Of a stretch of 64,000 nt of DNA, positions 36,501 through 48,990 are shown piece by piece. Position numbers and translations under genes: made by a program. The DNA lies in the NCBI GenBank assembly GCA_028023455.1, contig JAQFVV010012394.1, positions 25,495,053-25,559,052 on the forward strand, written 5' to 3'. Origin of the DNA: Epiperipatus broadwayi. Lineage: Eukaryota > Onychophora > Udeonychophora > Euonychophora > Peripatidae. Positions within the stretch are counted from its first letter, which is position 1. The number at the start of each line of letters is the position of its first letter. The notes beneath the pieces are model-generated. The model saw only the letters and a list, made by a program, of their open reading frames with translations. It was not told the origin of the DNA and ran no database searches.

Positions 36501-38500
36501 CAGGAGCCTATATATTTGTATATTTTAGTCTATCAATCATGATGACTTAATGCCAATTCCACCACAATAGGTGACGTTGCGTTAGTTTTAGATTAATGAT
36601 GTCAAGATATGTTTGTTTGAAGAACTTTATTTCTTCAGGTAGTAATAGTTATTTTTAATGCCCATAGGTATATCAATGTTTGAATTGTGTTGATAGGATA
36701 TTTTTATCATCAACAAGTTAACCAACAATAAGTTCTATTTATTATTAAGTATGTTAAATTATGCATATGGTATAAGTGGCAATTCACACATACTAATTTA
36801 ATATTTTCATCCAGAGTTTCGCCACTGGATTTGTAAGTCTGTTACATCATTAACTTTAAAACATTGAGGGAATAATTTTATGTGGACTATATTTAAAAAT
36901 GTATAACTGATCTTTGATGAGTGAATGACCCATGTATCTAATTTAGTTTAATTTTAAAATTAGCTTAGACTGATTTAATAAAATATATCATTAGCTACAA
37001 TATTAATTGTGTTAGTATAACTAATAGTATTTTCAAATATATGCTTATTAGTTTATCGTTTGTTAAGCTCAGGATTATAAAGTTAAGCTTAGGGTTTCAA
37101 ATACAAACCTAATTGTGTGTATCATTCTCATTACTATAAGACACCATAGTGTTATGAATTATTTTAATTAAAAATTAGAAGTGTGCTTATTAAATACCTA
37201 CATTACAATTAAAGTTCAAGATTTTAAAATCTCTAATTGTTTAAAAGAGATTAAAATTCAGTATTGAATAACATTCGCCTGCTATTATGTATAACTTTTA
37301 TTTGATTTATTTATTTATCAGAATAAACAAGGTAAAAAAAGTTTAAAGAGGGATAATCAAAAATAGTAGTTAAAGAAGTTATGTATTCTTATAAACTAAG
37401 TAATATTGAAAACTCAAAATGCTTGTAATAAGTTCCAGCACTATTGGCAATGTTTATATTACATTTAAATTGTAAGACTTTATTATTGTTCTAAATAAAC
37501 CAACTTATTGTTATTTCAAAAGTTTTGTTTTGTTTGTTTTACTTTTATATGAAAATATTATTGTCTTGGATTCTAAGTTCACAAAATTTTAAGTTTCCAA
37601 AGTTATTAAATCTTTAATTCAAAAGTTCACAAATATATCATAAAGTTAATTACATATATTTGATATTGGTTTTAAAATTATAAAGCTATGATGAAGTAAG
37701 TGATTTTTAGATTAAATCACAAATACAGATAGTTGCATTATATCAGATACTTAGTTATATGTTTAGTTAAAAGTTTATTTTAAATTATCAGTATATCTTC
37801 TCAGATTAGAGACTATGCAATATGAGATTAAGAATATAAGTAAATTCAGAAGAATATTTTTAGTTACCATTATTTTAAAAGCTGCACATTATTTTATATT
37901 AACTGCATCTTGTTTATCATTACCTTAATTTATATGTCCAAAGAATTTTAATCCATCTGTATTTGAGGTCTTGAGTAGGTTGTTTGTGAGTATGGGAAAG
38001 GCATAAAAAGTACCCTTGTCCTTTTCTTTGCTTGAATAATGTTTTGGATAGTAGGCCATTATTAGTTTAAATTTAAATTGATTCATTAAATTTGTGAATT
38101 AATATTTGTTTTGTTTATTATTCTAAGATTGAACATAATATAGTTATTCTATGGTCAGCCAAGATATCACTCATTTATTTTATTCACCCAACAATTATTT
38201 TATAGGCAACTTAAACTTTAATTTTGCACAAGAGTTTTAGTTTTAGAATCCCTGAGGTTATTTACTCTTGTTGCCTTGTTAGATATAATGTAATAAGATA
38301 ATCTTCCACAATCAAGGTATTCTTATTCTCAGAGTGTGTGTGATCTGTTGATAGGACTATTCTAATCACTATTAATTAATGATTTAAAATAATCTTTTGT
38401 ATGATTTAATAGTAGATTATCAATAGGCCATAGTAGTTATAGTTCATCAGTATTGGATTTGATCTCTATCTAATTATACACCTCTGAATCATCATCATCT
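33581..38500. other. LINS1 intron, plain AT-rich DNA
   Basis: Short ORFs at 34581-34808 and 36299-36550 show no family features. 36240-36560 is slightly GC-richer without recognisable content. Confidence 0.6.
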
Positions 38501-38539
38501 TTTTTCTTAAATTTTATTGTAACCCCACTGAGCCGAGTC

Positions 38540-38965
38540 GTTAAGAGTCTCTCATCTCATTTTCATTCATTTGTCATTTCTCTCTTCCACATTTCTTCTA
38601 TCATCTCATCCATTTCATTATCCATTCCAAATCATTTCATTTCATTTTATATCATTTCTCATATCTCTCTCTTTCACATTTCTTCTATCATCTGATCCAT
38701 TTCATTTCATTTATTTTCATATCATTTTCATCATATCTCTTTTACATTTTTTCTATCATCTCATCCATATCATCTAATCCATTTCAAATCATTTCATTTC
38801 ATCTCTTCTCCTTTCATCCCTATCCACTACATATCATTTCATCCCTTGTTTCTTTCATTTCTTTTCCATCTTTTCTTCTCTCTCTCATTTTTGTTCTCTT
38901 CTTCTTTTCCTTTTCATTTCACTTTCCCTCCACTCTCTATCTCTCTTTTCTTTATGGTTACAATA
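38540..38965 (+). repeat. Pyrimidine-rich degenerate microsatellite
   Basis: About 420 bp of TTTCATTTCAT-, CATCTCATCC- and CTTTTC-type sequence. The plus-strand ORF at 38571-38777 (Ser, Phe, His, Ile only) is a translation of this repeat. Confidence 0.85.
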
Positions 38966-39046
38966 TATATATAGAGAGAGAAATTAAATCATCTGTAAAC
39001 ATAATCCAATTCACCAACTATTTTATATAACTAAATATATTATTAA

Positions 39047-39180
39047 AAACCAGTCAATACTTACACAATCAATAATAATCAACAATTTCAAACTGTTGTT
39101 AAGGCAACCTCCTTTTAACAATAAGAAGTTTGAAATTGTTGATTGTTATTGATATTGCCTAAGTGTTGACTGGTTTTTAA
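39047..39180. repeat. Short foldback repeat
   Basis: Arms 39047-39097 and 39129-39180 share AAAACCAGTCAA and AATCAACAATTTCAAACT. The centre has GTTGTTAAGGCAACCTCC, a motif that recurs at 51370 (TTGTTGTCAAGGCAACCTC) without the arms. Confidence 0.75.
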
Positions 39181-40119
39181 TGATTACTTACAAACCCATT
39201 TAGCCTTGACTATTATTACCTTTATTAACTAAATATATGGACAATCAAGCAGAAATTTAATTGAATCACAGCTAACAGTCCTCATAATTGAAAATGCTTT
39301 TCTAGTCAAATATAAAATTAATTTCATATATTGGTTGATATGACAACCAAAAAAAAATCAATTTACACAATAATTATTATTTATCTGAAAAAGCAGATCT
39401 CATATATCAACTAAATGACTATCTTTAAACTTTGTTTCCTCTTATTTTACTCATTATTATTCATATCTTCTTCCTTACAATCAACTATCAACTACCAACT
39501 TCTTTCTTATAACTCCACACCCACTTCCAAACTGTCTTTCATAATTTCTTTGCTTCAAAAGTACATTCAATTCATATTTCTCTTCATAATTTCTTCAATA
39601 AATAATATTTTTATTCTTTTTAACACAACATATTATAACCAGTTGGGTTATATGCCACACAACAACAGTTGTGTCTGTGCACATATATATAAACTAAAGG
39701 AAAAGTAGAAATAAACACAGACAAATTTTTGTGGATATTTTCTACATTTCACTTGGAATAATAATGACTGTAAAGGGTTAAATAACTATCAATTTAAAAC
39801 AGAATTTTATTATTCATTAAAACATTTTAAAAAGTTTAAATAAATTACTATTATAATTCTGATTTTGAATTTAAAAATAAGCATAATTTATTTTTAAAAT
39901 AATGCTTGTATACATTTCTTTTATCTATTTTTAAAAATCTTTGTAGATTAAAAATTCCAAAGGATTAAAATAAAAACATGTAGATCACACCTTTGATAAA
40001 ATTTCAAAGTTGCTTTCAAAAGTAGCTTGTAATTAAAAGTGATTTGAAAAGATTAAAATTAAATTTAATTAAGATAAGGATTAGACAGAAAAAACTTTTC
40101 AATTAAGGTGTTTTTATTA

Positions 40120-40620
40120 TCTCAGATGATTCTATAAAAGAGCTGATAAAAAATATCAGTTGTTTTGACTTGTAGTTTTTGTAAGAGCTGGCCAGAAGAG
40201 TCTGTTTTTAATATTTTGAGAAGCAGTGGTCAAATAGGCCAACTGCAAAGTTTTGATATTAATTTTTTAAAGACAGTTCTTGTCTTAATATTTTTGTGAA
40301 GCAGATGGCTAATAGCTATCTGCAGAATTTGACTAGTAAAAATTTTGAGCAAGTGGCAGCAATTAGCTGACCAAAATGGATAGCTGCAGTTTGTTGGTAA
40401 CTGTAGCAGAGAGTGGCCACAATAAAGCTAGTTGTAGAGATGGCTGGCAGAATTAGACAGTTACCATGAAGATGTAGTTGGAGTCAAGAATGCAAGAAAG
40501 CAGCTGCTCTACAGTTCACTGGTTAAATTTGAATTCACATGGAGAAAAAGAGTCAAGATTGTTTGTAGTTTATAGCTACAAATGTGTTCTGAAAAAACAG
40601 CTAACTTTCCTCCTAGCTAG
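40120..40620 (+). repeat. Degenerate internal repeat
   Basis: Loose units of about 50-60 bp sharing GATGGCTAATAGCTATCTGC, GATAGCTGCAGTTTG, GAGTGGCCA and GATGGCTGGCAGAATTAGAC. A related patch is at 53150-53190. No ORF. Confidence 0.4.
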
Positions 40621-42972
40621 AAGGGAACTGATCAATGCCAACCACCATACCTGAATTATCTCTTCCTGATTATGACAATCCTGGGTTATACCTGTCTCAC
40701 CAAGACCAACACACAAAGAGAAGCACAGATAAATGTATATACAATAGTGAGTAGCATTATATATAACGAGAATGAAATTTTAAATAAATTTATTTGGTAA
40801 AAATGATATTTAAAAATCTATTTATTTTAAAAGATAAGAAATAATTTTGCTTGAATTGAATTAAAATTTAGAAATAATGGTTGATTGATGAACAATTTAT
40901 TTTGAAAAAAAAGAAAAAGAACTTCAAAAATCTTTTTTAGATTAATTTAAAGATGTAATTAATTAATTAATTGAGAGTAACCTGTCATAAAAAAAACTTT
41001 TGAGTTATCTGTCAAAAAATTGACTTGATTTTTTTTAAAAAAAAAAAAGGAAAAAGAAAATACTTTTATTGATTGAAAAAAGTCTAATAATATTAATTCT
41101 TATCACCTATATGTTCATAGATGACCATGTATGTGTGAATTTTACATATAGTTTTCAAATGGAATTGTGAAATATATTTTTAATAATTTTATTATTTTTA
41201 TAAATTCAAACATGTTCATTTTATATCAAGCCACATGCCTGTGAGTTGAATGGGTTTTAAGTAAACCTAATGTATTAAACATGTAAATCATAATGTAATA
41301 ACTTGAATTATGTGTAGTAATTTTGTAAATTACATATATGTAAATCACAATGTGATATTTTTTATTATATGTTAATCAAAATCAGAAGAAATAACTGATA
41401 TGCATTGCCTTATTCTAGACCTTAATATCATTTTTGTTATTTTTATTGTTAATAAACTTTTATTCAATTGTTAAAAATTGTATTGCATCATCTCTTAGTC
41501 ACCATAATACTTGAGTTTATATTCTTCTAAGCTAGATTGATGTAATAACGGCTGATATGTAAATGGGATGTATATTAGTGCTTATGAGCATCCAGATGAT
41601 GATTATGATGATGATTGATAACATCCTGGTTGGCACAAAAGAAAATACTTTTTAAAGCCCGTGCACATTTTATTTAATTTAGACTTTATTAGAATTTAAA
41701 TTTTATAGTTGGCCAGTACAAGTGGACAGAGAATTGATGATGATCAGCATGTTTAATGTTCCAGCATTATTGTTTAGATTTTTTCCTCTAGATTATGTAT
41801 TTGCTGGATTAGCACTTAGGTGGCCCAAGTTGGCAAAGGCTAAATAATTAGTCTGGTCTACAGAAGACTCATTTCCAATTCAGTCACCAGATTGACTGTT
41901 GATTTATAATTTTTTATTGTTCAAATCCAGTCTCAAGATGGACGGTTGATTTTATTATTTGATCACTCATAATGATATTACATTTACTTATTATAATGCT
42001 GATTGATGATTAATTATAATCATAGTTGCTCTGATGAGTAGCTGGCTGATCTTTCAGAGACCTCAGCAATCCATCTCTTTGATATATAAAATTGTTCTTA
42101 CATATTTTGAATGTTAAACATTACTTTAACATTTATTTAATAACATCATTAATTTATATTTCATATTTTAATTAATTGGAGTTGATGTTTATTTTCCATC
42201 ACTCCACCATCACACCAGGGATATCTTCTTTCCCATCCTGTTACAATATATTAAATTGATTAACTATGATAACTCCTTAATGTTATAAATTAAAGGCTAT
42301 ACAAATATCACATACTCTGAGTATAAGGTATTAGGATTGCCTTTAATTTATTAACTTGATCTATAATTTCTTGTGCAGTGTTTATGCTTGCCTTACGTGA
42401 TTTGGTACAATGACCATATGGTAGATTCTAGAGCTTAACCACCACAGATTATGTCCAACTTTGTTATTTCCCGCATTTTCATTTTTTAGGAATTCTCAAG
42501 TGCTAAAGATATTCGTGAAAATCCCAGACACTGTAGACGTGCATATATGTATTAAAGCAAAGACATTTATAGGTAAAAGATCTGAACATAAACTTTGGAT
42601 TTATCTCTGTATAAATTTGCAAGTTGTTAATATTAGCATTGTACTAATACTTTGAATGGATTACACCGACCATTGTCCAAGTGACAAAAGACCAATTTTA
42701 TAGACATCTCCATGACATTCTTGAATGACTTCTACTATGTAAACAATGACTAGGGTGATCCTGTTGAAATATTGTATAACAAAAATATTAACACTAGATA
42801 AATGTGTGGACAGATGGATCTGAAATATTTATGTTTATATATATTCATGTGAGCTTTATAGCGAATATTTGTTTAATATTTCTGAATTCTGCTTTAATGT
42901 TTGCGAATTGTATTTTTGTTATCAATAAAATAATTTTACCCATTTATTTATTAAAAAGAAAAAGTAACTTAC
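40621..42972. other. LINS1 intron, plain AT-rich DNA
   Basis: No repeat or ORF worth naming; the plus-strand ORF at 42461-42655 has no recognisable motif. Confidence 0.55.
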
Positions 42973-43583
42973 TATGACATGAATCTCCATCCGATTTTGA
43001 GATAACAACAATGGATTTCAAGATCATAAGTATGACCCTCCTATGAAGACTTTTCGATCCAGAATATTGCTTAATATATTTGGAGGTGGCTTCAGATTGT
43101 TCGGGTTGACTACTTACATGAATTCCACCAAAGGCTCTAAAGCCATTGTAAAATGGAATTTGTAATAAAAGACCATTCTTAATGGCATTTAAAACTTGAA
43201 ATTCTATTGGTGTTTCAAATGAGGTACAATTTTTTTTTATTGTTGTCCTATTACATTTTTCGCTAAGCATATAATTTATGATGTCCACGGCTAAACCAGC
43301 TGAAAGATAAGAATCAGATTGAAGGATAGTGAGAATATTAAAGGGTTGATAAAAAATGTTCCATGATTTAGATTTTAAATCATCTTGCATCTTTGAATGA
43401 AGCTTTAAGATTTTCAACCATAATAAAAGAAATGAATTTAATAGCTGAAATTCATGGCTTCCATCTTCCTCAAAAACTGACTTTAATAATTCTGACCAAT
43501 AAAAATGAAGTCTTCCAATAATAAATTCTAGCAATTCTGTAAAATAGAACACATAAATAAATATTTCTAACATCTTTTCTGTA
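42973..43583 (-). CDS. LINS1: LINS1 homologue, large central exon
   Basis: A 611-bp exon with no stop in frame, encoding about 203 residues. The acceptor ATTTTTTAG sits just above 43583 and the donor GTAAGT at 42972-42967. The start (TEKMLEIFIYVFYFTELLEF) aligns without gaps to the vertebrate LINS1 segment KIVNILMCFLDLLELL. The block EFQVLNAIKNGLLLQIPFYN then FRAFGG matches the VLQAVNSGLL...FFGG block, and SLHRRVILMILKSIVVIS matches the DHVILRAASLVIMKSLEI block. The exon begins in phase 2 and ends in phase 1. A second acceptor-like TTTTACAG lies 42 bp inside; I chose the upstream one because it keeps the aligned residues. The exon preceding it (phase 1 to phase 2) was not found. Confidence 0.85.
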
Positions 43584-43904
43584 CTAAAAAATAATAATTG
43601 AGTTGATTAACGTTAAATTACATTTAGAAAAAGATTAATGATAATACTAATATAATATTATTCAATTTAACTTTCTCTGATCATTAACTTAACTGAAACA
43701 AATTTATGTAAAAGTTTAAAGTAAATGATTAAAAGAAGAAAGAATTGTTATTATTATTTCTTATTTAATAAGAAAAATAATATTGCTTTATAGTGAAATA
43801 TATTTATTGATCATACTTATTTGAACAAAAGTTAGACATTCTAAAATATTTATTTAAGAACAGTCAGTATATCTATAAAAAAATTGAAAATAAAAAAACG
43901 GATG

Positions 43905-44055
43905 TGGAAAGGCTTTATTCTCCACTCCTCAGGCGTTCCTGGCATATGCACAGTGACAGTATTTGCATAGAAGTCGAACTCGCACCTTTAGATTCTTGAA
44001 TATCGAAGTTAAGGCAAACACTCTACCCAACTGAGCTATTCTGTCAAAGGCTTTG
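43905..44055 (-). mobile_element. tRNA-derived SINE, family C
   Basis: Minus strand: ATAGCTCAGTTGGGTAGAGT is a near-perfect A-box region and GGTGCGAGTTCGACTTC a near-perfect B box. Best preserved of three copies (others 19180-19320, 56650-56795). Confidence 0.9.
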
Positions 44056-44675
44056 CCTGGATTATTTATAGAAGTATATAGATTTTCTTTGCAATTTATT
44101 GTTTCTATAATCTAGCATTAATATTATATAAATTTTCAAAAGTTACAAAAAAAAAAAAAAAAAAAGGGAATTTAATAAAATGTTCAATATTGGATTTTTA
44201 TTTACAATTGGCAAACTCACTCCATTCATAACTTTGACACCACCCACCTCAGATAAATACAATAATGATTATTACTAATCATTTACTAAACTAGATTATC
44301 TCTAGCACAGATATAAATTTTAAACCTCAGTTAAAGATTAATATATCTGATTTTTAAATTTTAAACATACACACAAATGGAGTTATTCACCTTTCTCTTT
44401 CCCATGTGTAATATCTTATAGATATAATTATATACACAACTTTTCACTTCTTTTTATTTTTAAATTATAGCTCCATGATAATAAATATATAAAATCAACA
44501 TTCCTCCCTTTTCTATTTAAAACTTGTTTTATTACAAACTATAATTTTATTTCTCTTCCATACAATTTTCAACTACATTCTGTAATCATTATCAAGTTTT
44601 CTTAAAATAATAATAATAAAAATAAAAAACAAAAATAATAACACAAATAAATAAAATATTAATACATCATCATCA

Positions 44676-45339
44676 TCAACCATTATCAATGCACTGCAGG
44701 ATGAAGGTCTCTCCAAGTTTAATCCATCTTCTCCAATCTTTAGCTTCTCTTCTCCACAACACCCCTGCACATTTTCTTATTTCATCCATCCATCTTACAT
44801 GTGGTCTCTTTCTGGGTCTTTTACAATCTCTTGAAATCCAGTTTAAAATTTCAATTGTCCATCTATTATCATCTCTTCTAGCAATATGTCCAGCCCAACT
44901 CCATTTCAATCTTTTAATTTTTTCAATAAGGTCAGTAACACCTGTTTGTTGTCTTACCCATACATTGCGTTTTCGATCTCTTCTTGTTACTCCCAACATA
45001 CATCTCTCCATACTCCTTTGAGTGGTCTGAAGTCTCTGTATTGCTCTTCTATTAAGTGTCCAAGTCTCAGATCCATAAGTAAGAACTGGTAAAACATTTG
45101 TTAAAAACCATCCTTTTCAAACACATAGGCATATTTCCTTTTAGTATCAAGTTATTTCTACCAAAAGCACTCCAACCAAGTTTAATTCTATGATTAATTT
45201 CCTCCATTATGTTTCCATCTGTATTAATAATCTGACCAAGGTATTTGTAACTGTTAACTTCTTCTAATTCTTCATAATCAATCTTTATTTTCATATTTTG
45301 AGCAAATCGATTAAACATTACTTTAGTCTTTTTTAACAT
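44676..45339 (-). pseudogene. RTE C-terminal region (two frames)
   Basis: Two overlapping-frame pieces, 45339-45067 and 45011-44676. The first has VNSYKYLGQIINTDGNIMEE, the usual segment after the polymerase. The second has MLGVTRRDRKRNVWVRQQTG, then KRLKWSWAGHIARRDDNRWT and the basic RDCKRPRKRPHVRW, the standard tail of RTE and related LINE proteins. The untranslated region is only a few bases before the GATGATGATG tail. Confidence 0.88.
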
Positions 45340-46255
45340 TTATCTTTAGTCCTACTTTTCTACTTTCATCTGCTAACTCCTGCAACATTTCCTGCAGCTC
45401 TGAAGCATTATTTTCAAAAACAACTACATCATCTGCAAAATCTAAATGACTTAAATACTTTCCATTTACTTTCACTCCTTTAGTTTCCCATTTTAATCCA
45501 CAAAATACTTCTTGCAGCACTGCTGTAAAGAGTTTTGGAGATATGGAGTCACCTTGTCTTACACCTTTCTCAATGTTGATTTTTCCAGTATCATTATGTA
45601 ATCTAATTGTTGCTGTTGCATTTTTATAAATATTCTTTAAAATATGACAATATCCTGGATCTATACCTTGATGATCCAATGCTTTAATCACTGAAGAAAT
45701 GTGTATAGAATCGAATGCCTTTTCATAATCTACAAATCCAAAACATAATGACAACTCATATTCGTTTGTCCTTTCTATGACTTCTCTCAATACCTGGATA
45801 TGATCTATTGTACTAAAACCACTTTTAAATCCAGCTTGTTCTCTTGGTTGGTGGAAATCCAAAGTTCTCTGTAGACGAGTTGTAATTATCTTGGTAAAAA
45901 TTTTATATAAAACTGATAAAAGGCTGATAGGTCTGTAATTTCTAATATCTTCTTTATCACCTTTTTTAAATATTAATATTATTACTGCATTCTTCCAATC
46001 TTCCAATACATCTTTATCATTTAGACATTTGGTATATAACTTTGCTAAAATTGTTTCTATTTTTTCACCTGCTTCTTTTAATATATCAATTATAATTCCA
46101 TCATTTCCTGGAGCCTTTCCTTTCTTCATACACTTAATTGCATGTCTCACTTCTTCATTTAAAATTCTGGGCAATTCGGAAGATGTAATAGATATAGGAG
46201 GTACTTGTTCTTTATTACTATATAATTCTTGATAAAAATCTTCTATCAATTTCAT
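45323..46255 (-). pseudogene. RTE reverse transcriptase domain (second part)
   Basis: 310 codons. The motifs appear in order: GKAPGNDGIIIDILKEAGE, NYRPISLLSVLYKIFTKI, QAGFKSGFSTIDHIQVL, FVDYEKAFDSI (first catalytic Asp), GVRQGDSISPKLFTAVLQEV, and HLDFADDVVVF with the catalytic Asp-Asp pair intact. The palm is thus complete even though frameshifts on both sides make it non-functional in place. The final open codons pass into the thumb region before the frame changes again. Confidence 0.92.
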
Positions 46256-46271
46256 GATGTCATCTCTCTTT

Positions 46272-47507
46272 TTAGTAATAATTCCATCTTTTTTTTCTTA
46301 TTGCAGATATAAATTTCCTACCAATACCAAAATGTTGTTTAACATTTTTGAGACTTTTATTTTCTTCTACAGCTTTCCTTGTTATTTCACAGTTATACTT
46401 TCTTATATCATTTTCAACTCTTTTCCGTACCATTTTACAAAATTCGAGATATTCAATTCTTTTTAATACATCATTTTTGTATATCTTCATATTCCTTCTT
46501 TTCTTCATAAATTCTCTAGTCTCAGTTGAAATTTTATTAGTCAATTGCTGCTTTTTTCTACCAGCTGTGTTTGTTGCAGTTTTTAAAAGTGTATCAGTTA
46601 TTTTCATATTAATTTCATTCAAATCTGTATCATGTTCAAAATCTCCTAACACTTGAAACCTATTTGTAAGTTCTAATTTAAATTCATTAGAATGTTTCTG
46701 AAGATTAGGAATGTCAACTGTAAATATTGTTTTTCTTAATAATTTTTGTCTTTCTAGTTTTACATTAACACGTAACTTACACCTTACTAATCGATGATCA
46801 CTTCCTGTGTTAAATTTATTAAGAACATTACAATCTTGAAATATGTATTTTCTGTTAGTCAAAATATAATCCAATTCTGCTGTGCCTTCATTTGGATGCT
46901 TCCATGTCCATTTCCTTTTAACATTTTTCTCAAAAAATGAATTCATAATATAAAGTTTTTCTTTTTCTGCAAACTCCACAAGTCTATGTCCTCTCTCATT
47001 TCTATTACCATAACCAAAATTACCTACAGCAATTTTATCTTTCATTTGTCTACCAATTCTAGCATTAAAGTCTCCCATAACAATTTTAAAATGTTGTTTA
47101 CTCTGATCAAAAGCCTTTTGTACATCCATATAAAAATCTTCTACTACTTCATCACTATGAGAATTTGTTGGGACATAAACCTGAATTATCTGCATTTGGT
47201 ATCTGCTATTAAGTTGTATAACTAATCTTGCCACTCTGTCCGATACACCATCAATCTCCACAATATTGTTCTTCCACTTTTTATTTATAATGAATCCTAC
47301 TCCACTTGTATTTCCAATATGTGTGCCTTTATAATAGAGTATATGTCCACTTTTTAAATCAATTGTTTCTTCTCCTTTTCTTCTAACTTCACAAAGTCCA
47401 ATAATGTCCCATTTAATATAAGACAGTTCTTCTTCTAATTCTTGCAATCTTCCTTCACTTGAAAGTGATCTGCAGTTGTAAGTACCTAAATAAAAAGTCG
47501 TCATCAA
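46272..47507 (-). pseudogene. RTE endonuclease domain (first part of broken polyprotein)
   Basis: 411 codons open from ATG. The apurinic/apyrimidinic endonuclease fold is shown by GTYNCRSLS at the start, IGLCEVRRKGEE (catalytic Glu), VIQVYVPTNS, MGDFNARIG, ELDYILTN and the closing GSDHRLVRCKLR (catalytic Asp-His pair). These residues nick target DNA for target-primed reverse transcription. The frame ends near a run of eight A/T bases at about 46290, a likely slip point; the next part of the protein continues in another frame. Confidence 0.9.
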
Positions 47508-48394
47508 ATGGCAGCCTAGGTCTGCAATATTATTATCATCTACAAATACAATTATTTACCTCCTTCCCTATCTTTAATTATTTCTTTTAAAATACCTTTA
47601 TAATTTAATACTCTTCTTATATAAATTTATTATCTATTCTCTAAATCTTTACCCATTAACATTCTTTTAATAACCCCTCCCCCCTTTTCTGATCGATATA
47701 TTCTTCCTCTTTTTTTATTCTCTCTTTAAATTTTTAACGCATTCCAATGGCCTTATATCAAAATTTTCATGCTTAAATTCCTTTTTATGAATATATATAG
47801 CAGTATTAAATAGAATGTTAATAAATAAAGATAAAGAATAAGATAATATAGGAATAATTTATAAAAAAAGGGGGAGGGGGTATTAATGGGTAAAGATTTA
47901 GAGAATAGATAATAAATTTATATAAGAAGAGTATTAAATTATAAAGGTATTTTAAAAGAAATAATTAAATATAGGGAAGGAGGTAAATAATTGTATTTGT
48001 AGATGATAATAATATTGTGGTTTCATTTGAATATTATATATATTTGGATATGTATTAATATTTTATTTATTTGTGTTATTATTTTTGTTTTTTGTTTTTA
48101 TTTATTTTATTATTATTTTAAGGAAACTTGATAATGGCTACAGAATGTAGTTGAAACGTTGTATGGAAGAGAAATAAAATTATAGTTTGGAATAAAACAA
48201 GTTTTAAAAAGAAAAAGGAGGAATATTGATTTTATCTTATAGATATATTAAACAACTTTCATAAAATAAAATAAAAAGTTCTTCCAATTCAGCTTGCGTA
48301 AAACAATGCATTCCAATAAGAAAAATATTGTATTGTTTTAAATAATTATCCACCTGTCTTCAAACTAATTTCTTAAGCAATAGCAACCTCCCCT

Positions 48395-48545
48395 CCAGAA
48401 TAGTGCCACCTAGTGCAATGTCTAATAATCAATAGTTTCTGGAAGGGTTGTGGGTTATAATCGCTAGCCAAGTGCTTTCCCATCCAATATCCCTACAATA
48501 CTTTCTGGCTTATGGTTTTAATCCATGAAGAGTTTTAGATGTAGG
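48395..48545 (+). repeat. Foldback family F, single arm
   Basis: AATAGTGCCACCTAGTGCAA at the start and CCATCCAATATCCCTACAAT further on match the family F arm at 19.9 kb. Followed by a C-run (48558-48567). Confidence 0.75.
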
Positions 48546-48724
48546 AGTAGTGCAAACCCCCCCCCCCAAATCAATCTTTTTTTTTTTGTAGCCATTATAG
48601 CCTTAAATTTCTTGATGATTTAAAATCTTTGTCTCATTAAATGCATTCATTGCATTTACATAAAACTTATCTATTTCTTACTGAGAAATAAATCTGTATT
48701 ATCGGCAACTGATATCCTCCACTA

Positions 48725-48990
48725 AGTTGAATAACTAATTTTCCCACTTTGTCAAATAGATCTTCACAATAATGATTTTACATTCTTTATGATGAATCAC
48801 ACTTCGCTTGAGTCTATTTGTACCTTTATAGTAAAGTACACATCTAATTTCTTCACGATCTCTTATAACCTCACACAGTGCTACAATGTCAAATTTAATA
48901 TTAGACAGTTTTTCTGGTTTATATAATCTAATATTCCTCCACATGAAAGTGAACTGCAGTTGTAAGTAGCTAAATAAGAAGTCATTATCA
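48725..48990 (-). pseudogene. RTE endonuclease fragment (5' end)
   Basis: A decayed copy of the N-terminal part of the RTE endonuclease on the minus strand. Pieces such as LSNIKFDIVALCEV and VLYYKGTN match the full copy's LSYIKWDIIGLCEV and ILYYKGTH. It keeps the upstream GACTTCTTATTTAGCTAC that corresponds to the start of the full copy. Only the first quarter is present. Confidence 0.8.

Larger units (their letters stand above)
44665..47513 (-). mobile_element. RTE-clade non-LTR retrotransposon, near full length, inactive
   Basis: A LINE of about 2.85 kb on the minus strand, with an apurinic-type endonuclease, then reverse transcriptase, then a basic C-terminus. The 3' end is GGTTGATGATGATGATG, a short-repeat tail typical of RTE elements. 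The start codon at 47507 is almost at the 5' end, as in short-leader RTE elements. The reading frame shifts at least three times (near 46265, 45330 and 45040), so it cannot make one polyprotein. It is inserted in the left arm of a large foldback element (44478-48242). Three further fragments of the same family lie at 4179-4512, 32190-32715 and 48725-48990. The RTE/BovB-like layout is clear; the exact subclade is not. Confidence 0.9.
44478..48242. repeat. Large foldback element interrupted by the RTE LINE
   Basis: The left arm is 44478-44664 plus 47519-47697, now split by the RTE insertion; the right arm is 47862-48242. Read in reverse complement, the right arm runs without a break through both pieces of the left arm. 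The centre (47698-47861) is about 165 bp. Arms are about 370-380 bp with many scattered differences, so the element is old. Around the RTE junction about 25-40 bp of the left arm appear lost. No clear target-site duplication was seen. Confidence 0.8.

Noticed and set aside
36299-36550. Plus-strand ORF of 83 residues with hydrophobic stretches.
   Set aside because: No clear signal peptide, motif or homologue recognised; not better than other chance ORFs.
38571-38777. Plus-strand ORF of 68 residues.
   Set aside because: A translation of a pyrimidine-rich degenerate microsatellite; composition limited to Ser, Phe, His, Ile, Leu.
43541-43573. Alternative acceptor TTTTACAG inside the large LINS1 exon, or an ATG start at 43573.
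   Set aside because: Using the upstream TTTTTTAG keeps 16 residues that align without gaps to LINS1, so the inner site is probably not the main one and the ATG is internal.
43960-44050. Candidate functional tRNA gene on the minus strand (good A and B boxes).
   Set aside because: No cloverleaf closes around the boxes, and two further worn copies with the same non-tRNA flanks show that it is a SINE.
46029-47225. Plus-strand ORFs over the RTE element (46029-46232, 46254-46466, 46348-46656, 46986-47225).
   Set aside because: Shadows of the endonuclease and polymerase frames on the minus strand.
48262-48292. Possible missing LINS1 exon: after an AG acceptor, minus-strand frame ELEELFILFYESC resembles the FDTIFEVFYNSLF segment of vertebrate LINS1, and its start phase fits.
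   Set aside because: No acceptable donor follows at the required phase, the tract before the acceptor is weak, and the segment abuts the end of the foldback element. Too little evidence to annotate, but worth testing with RNA-seq.
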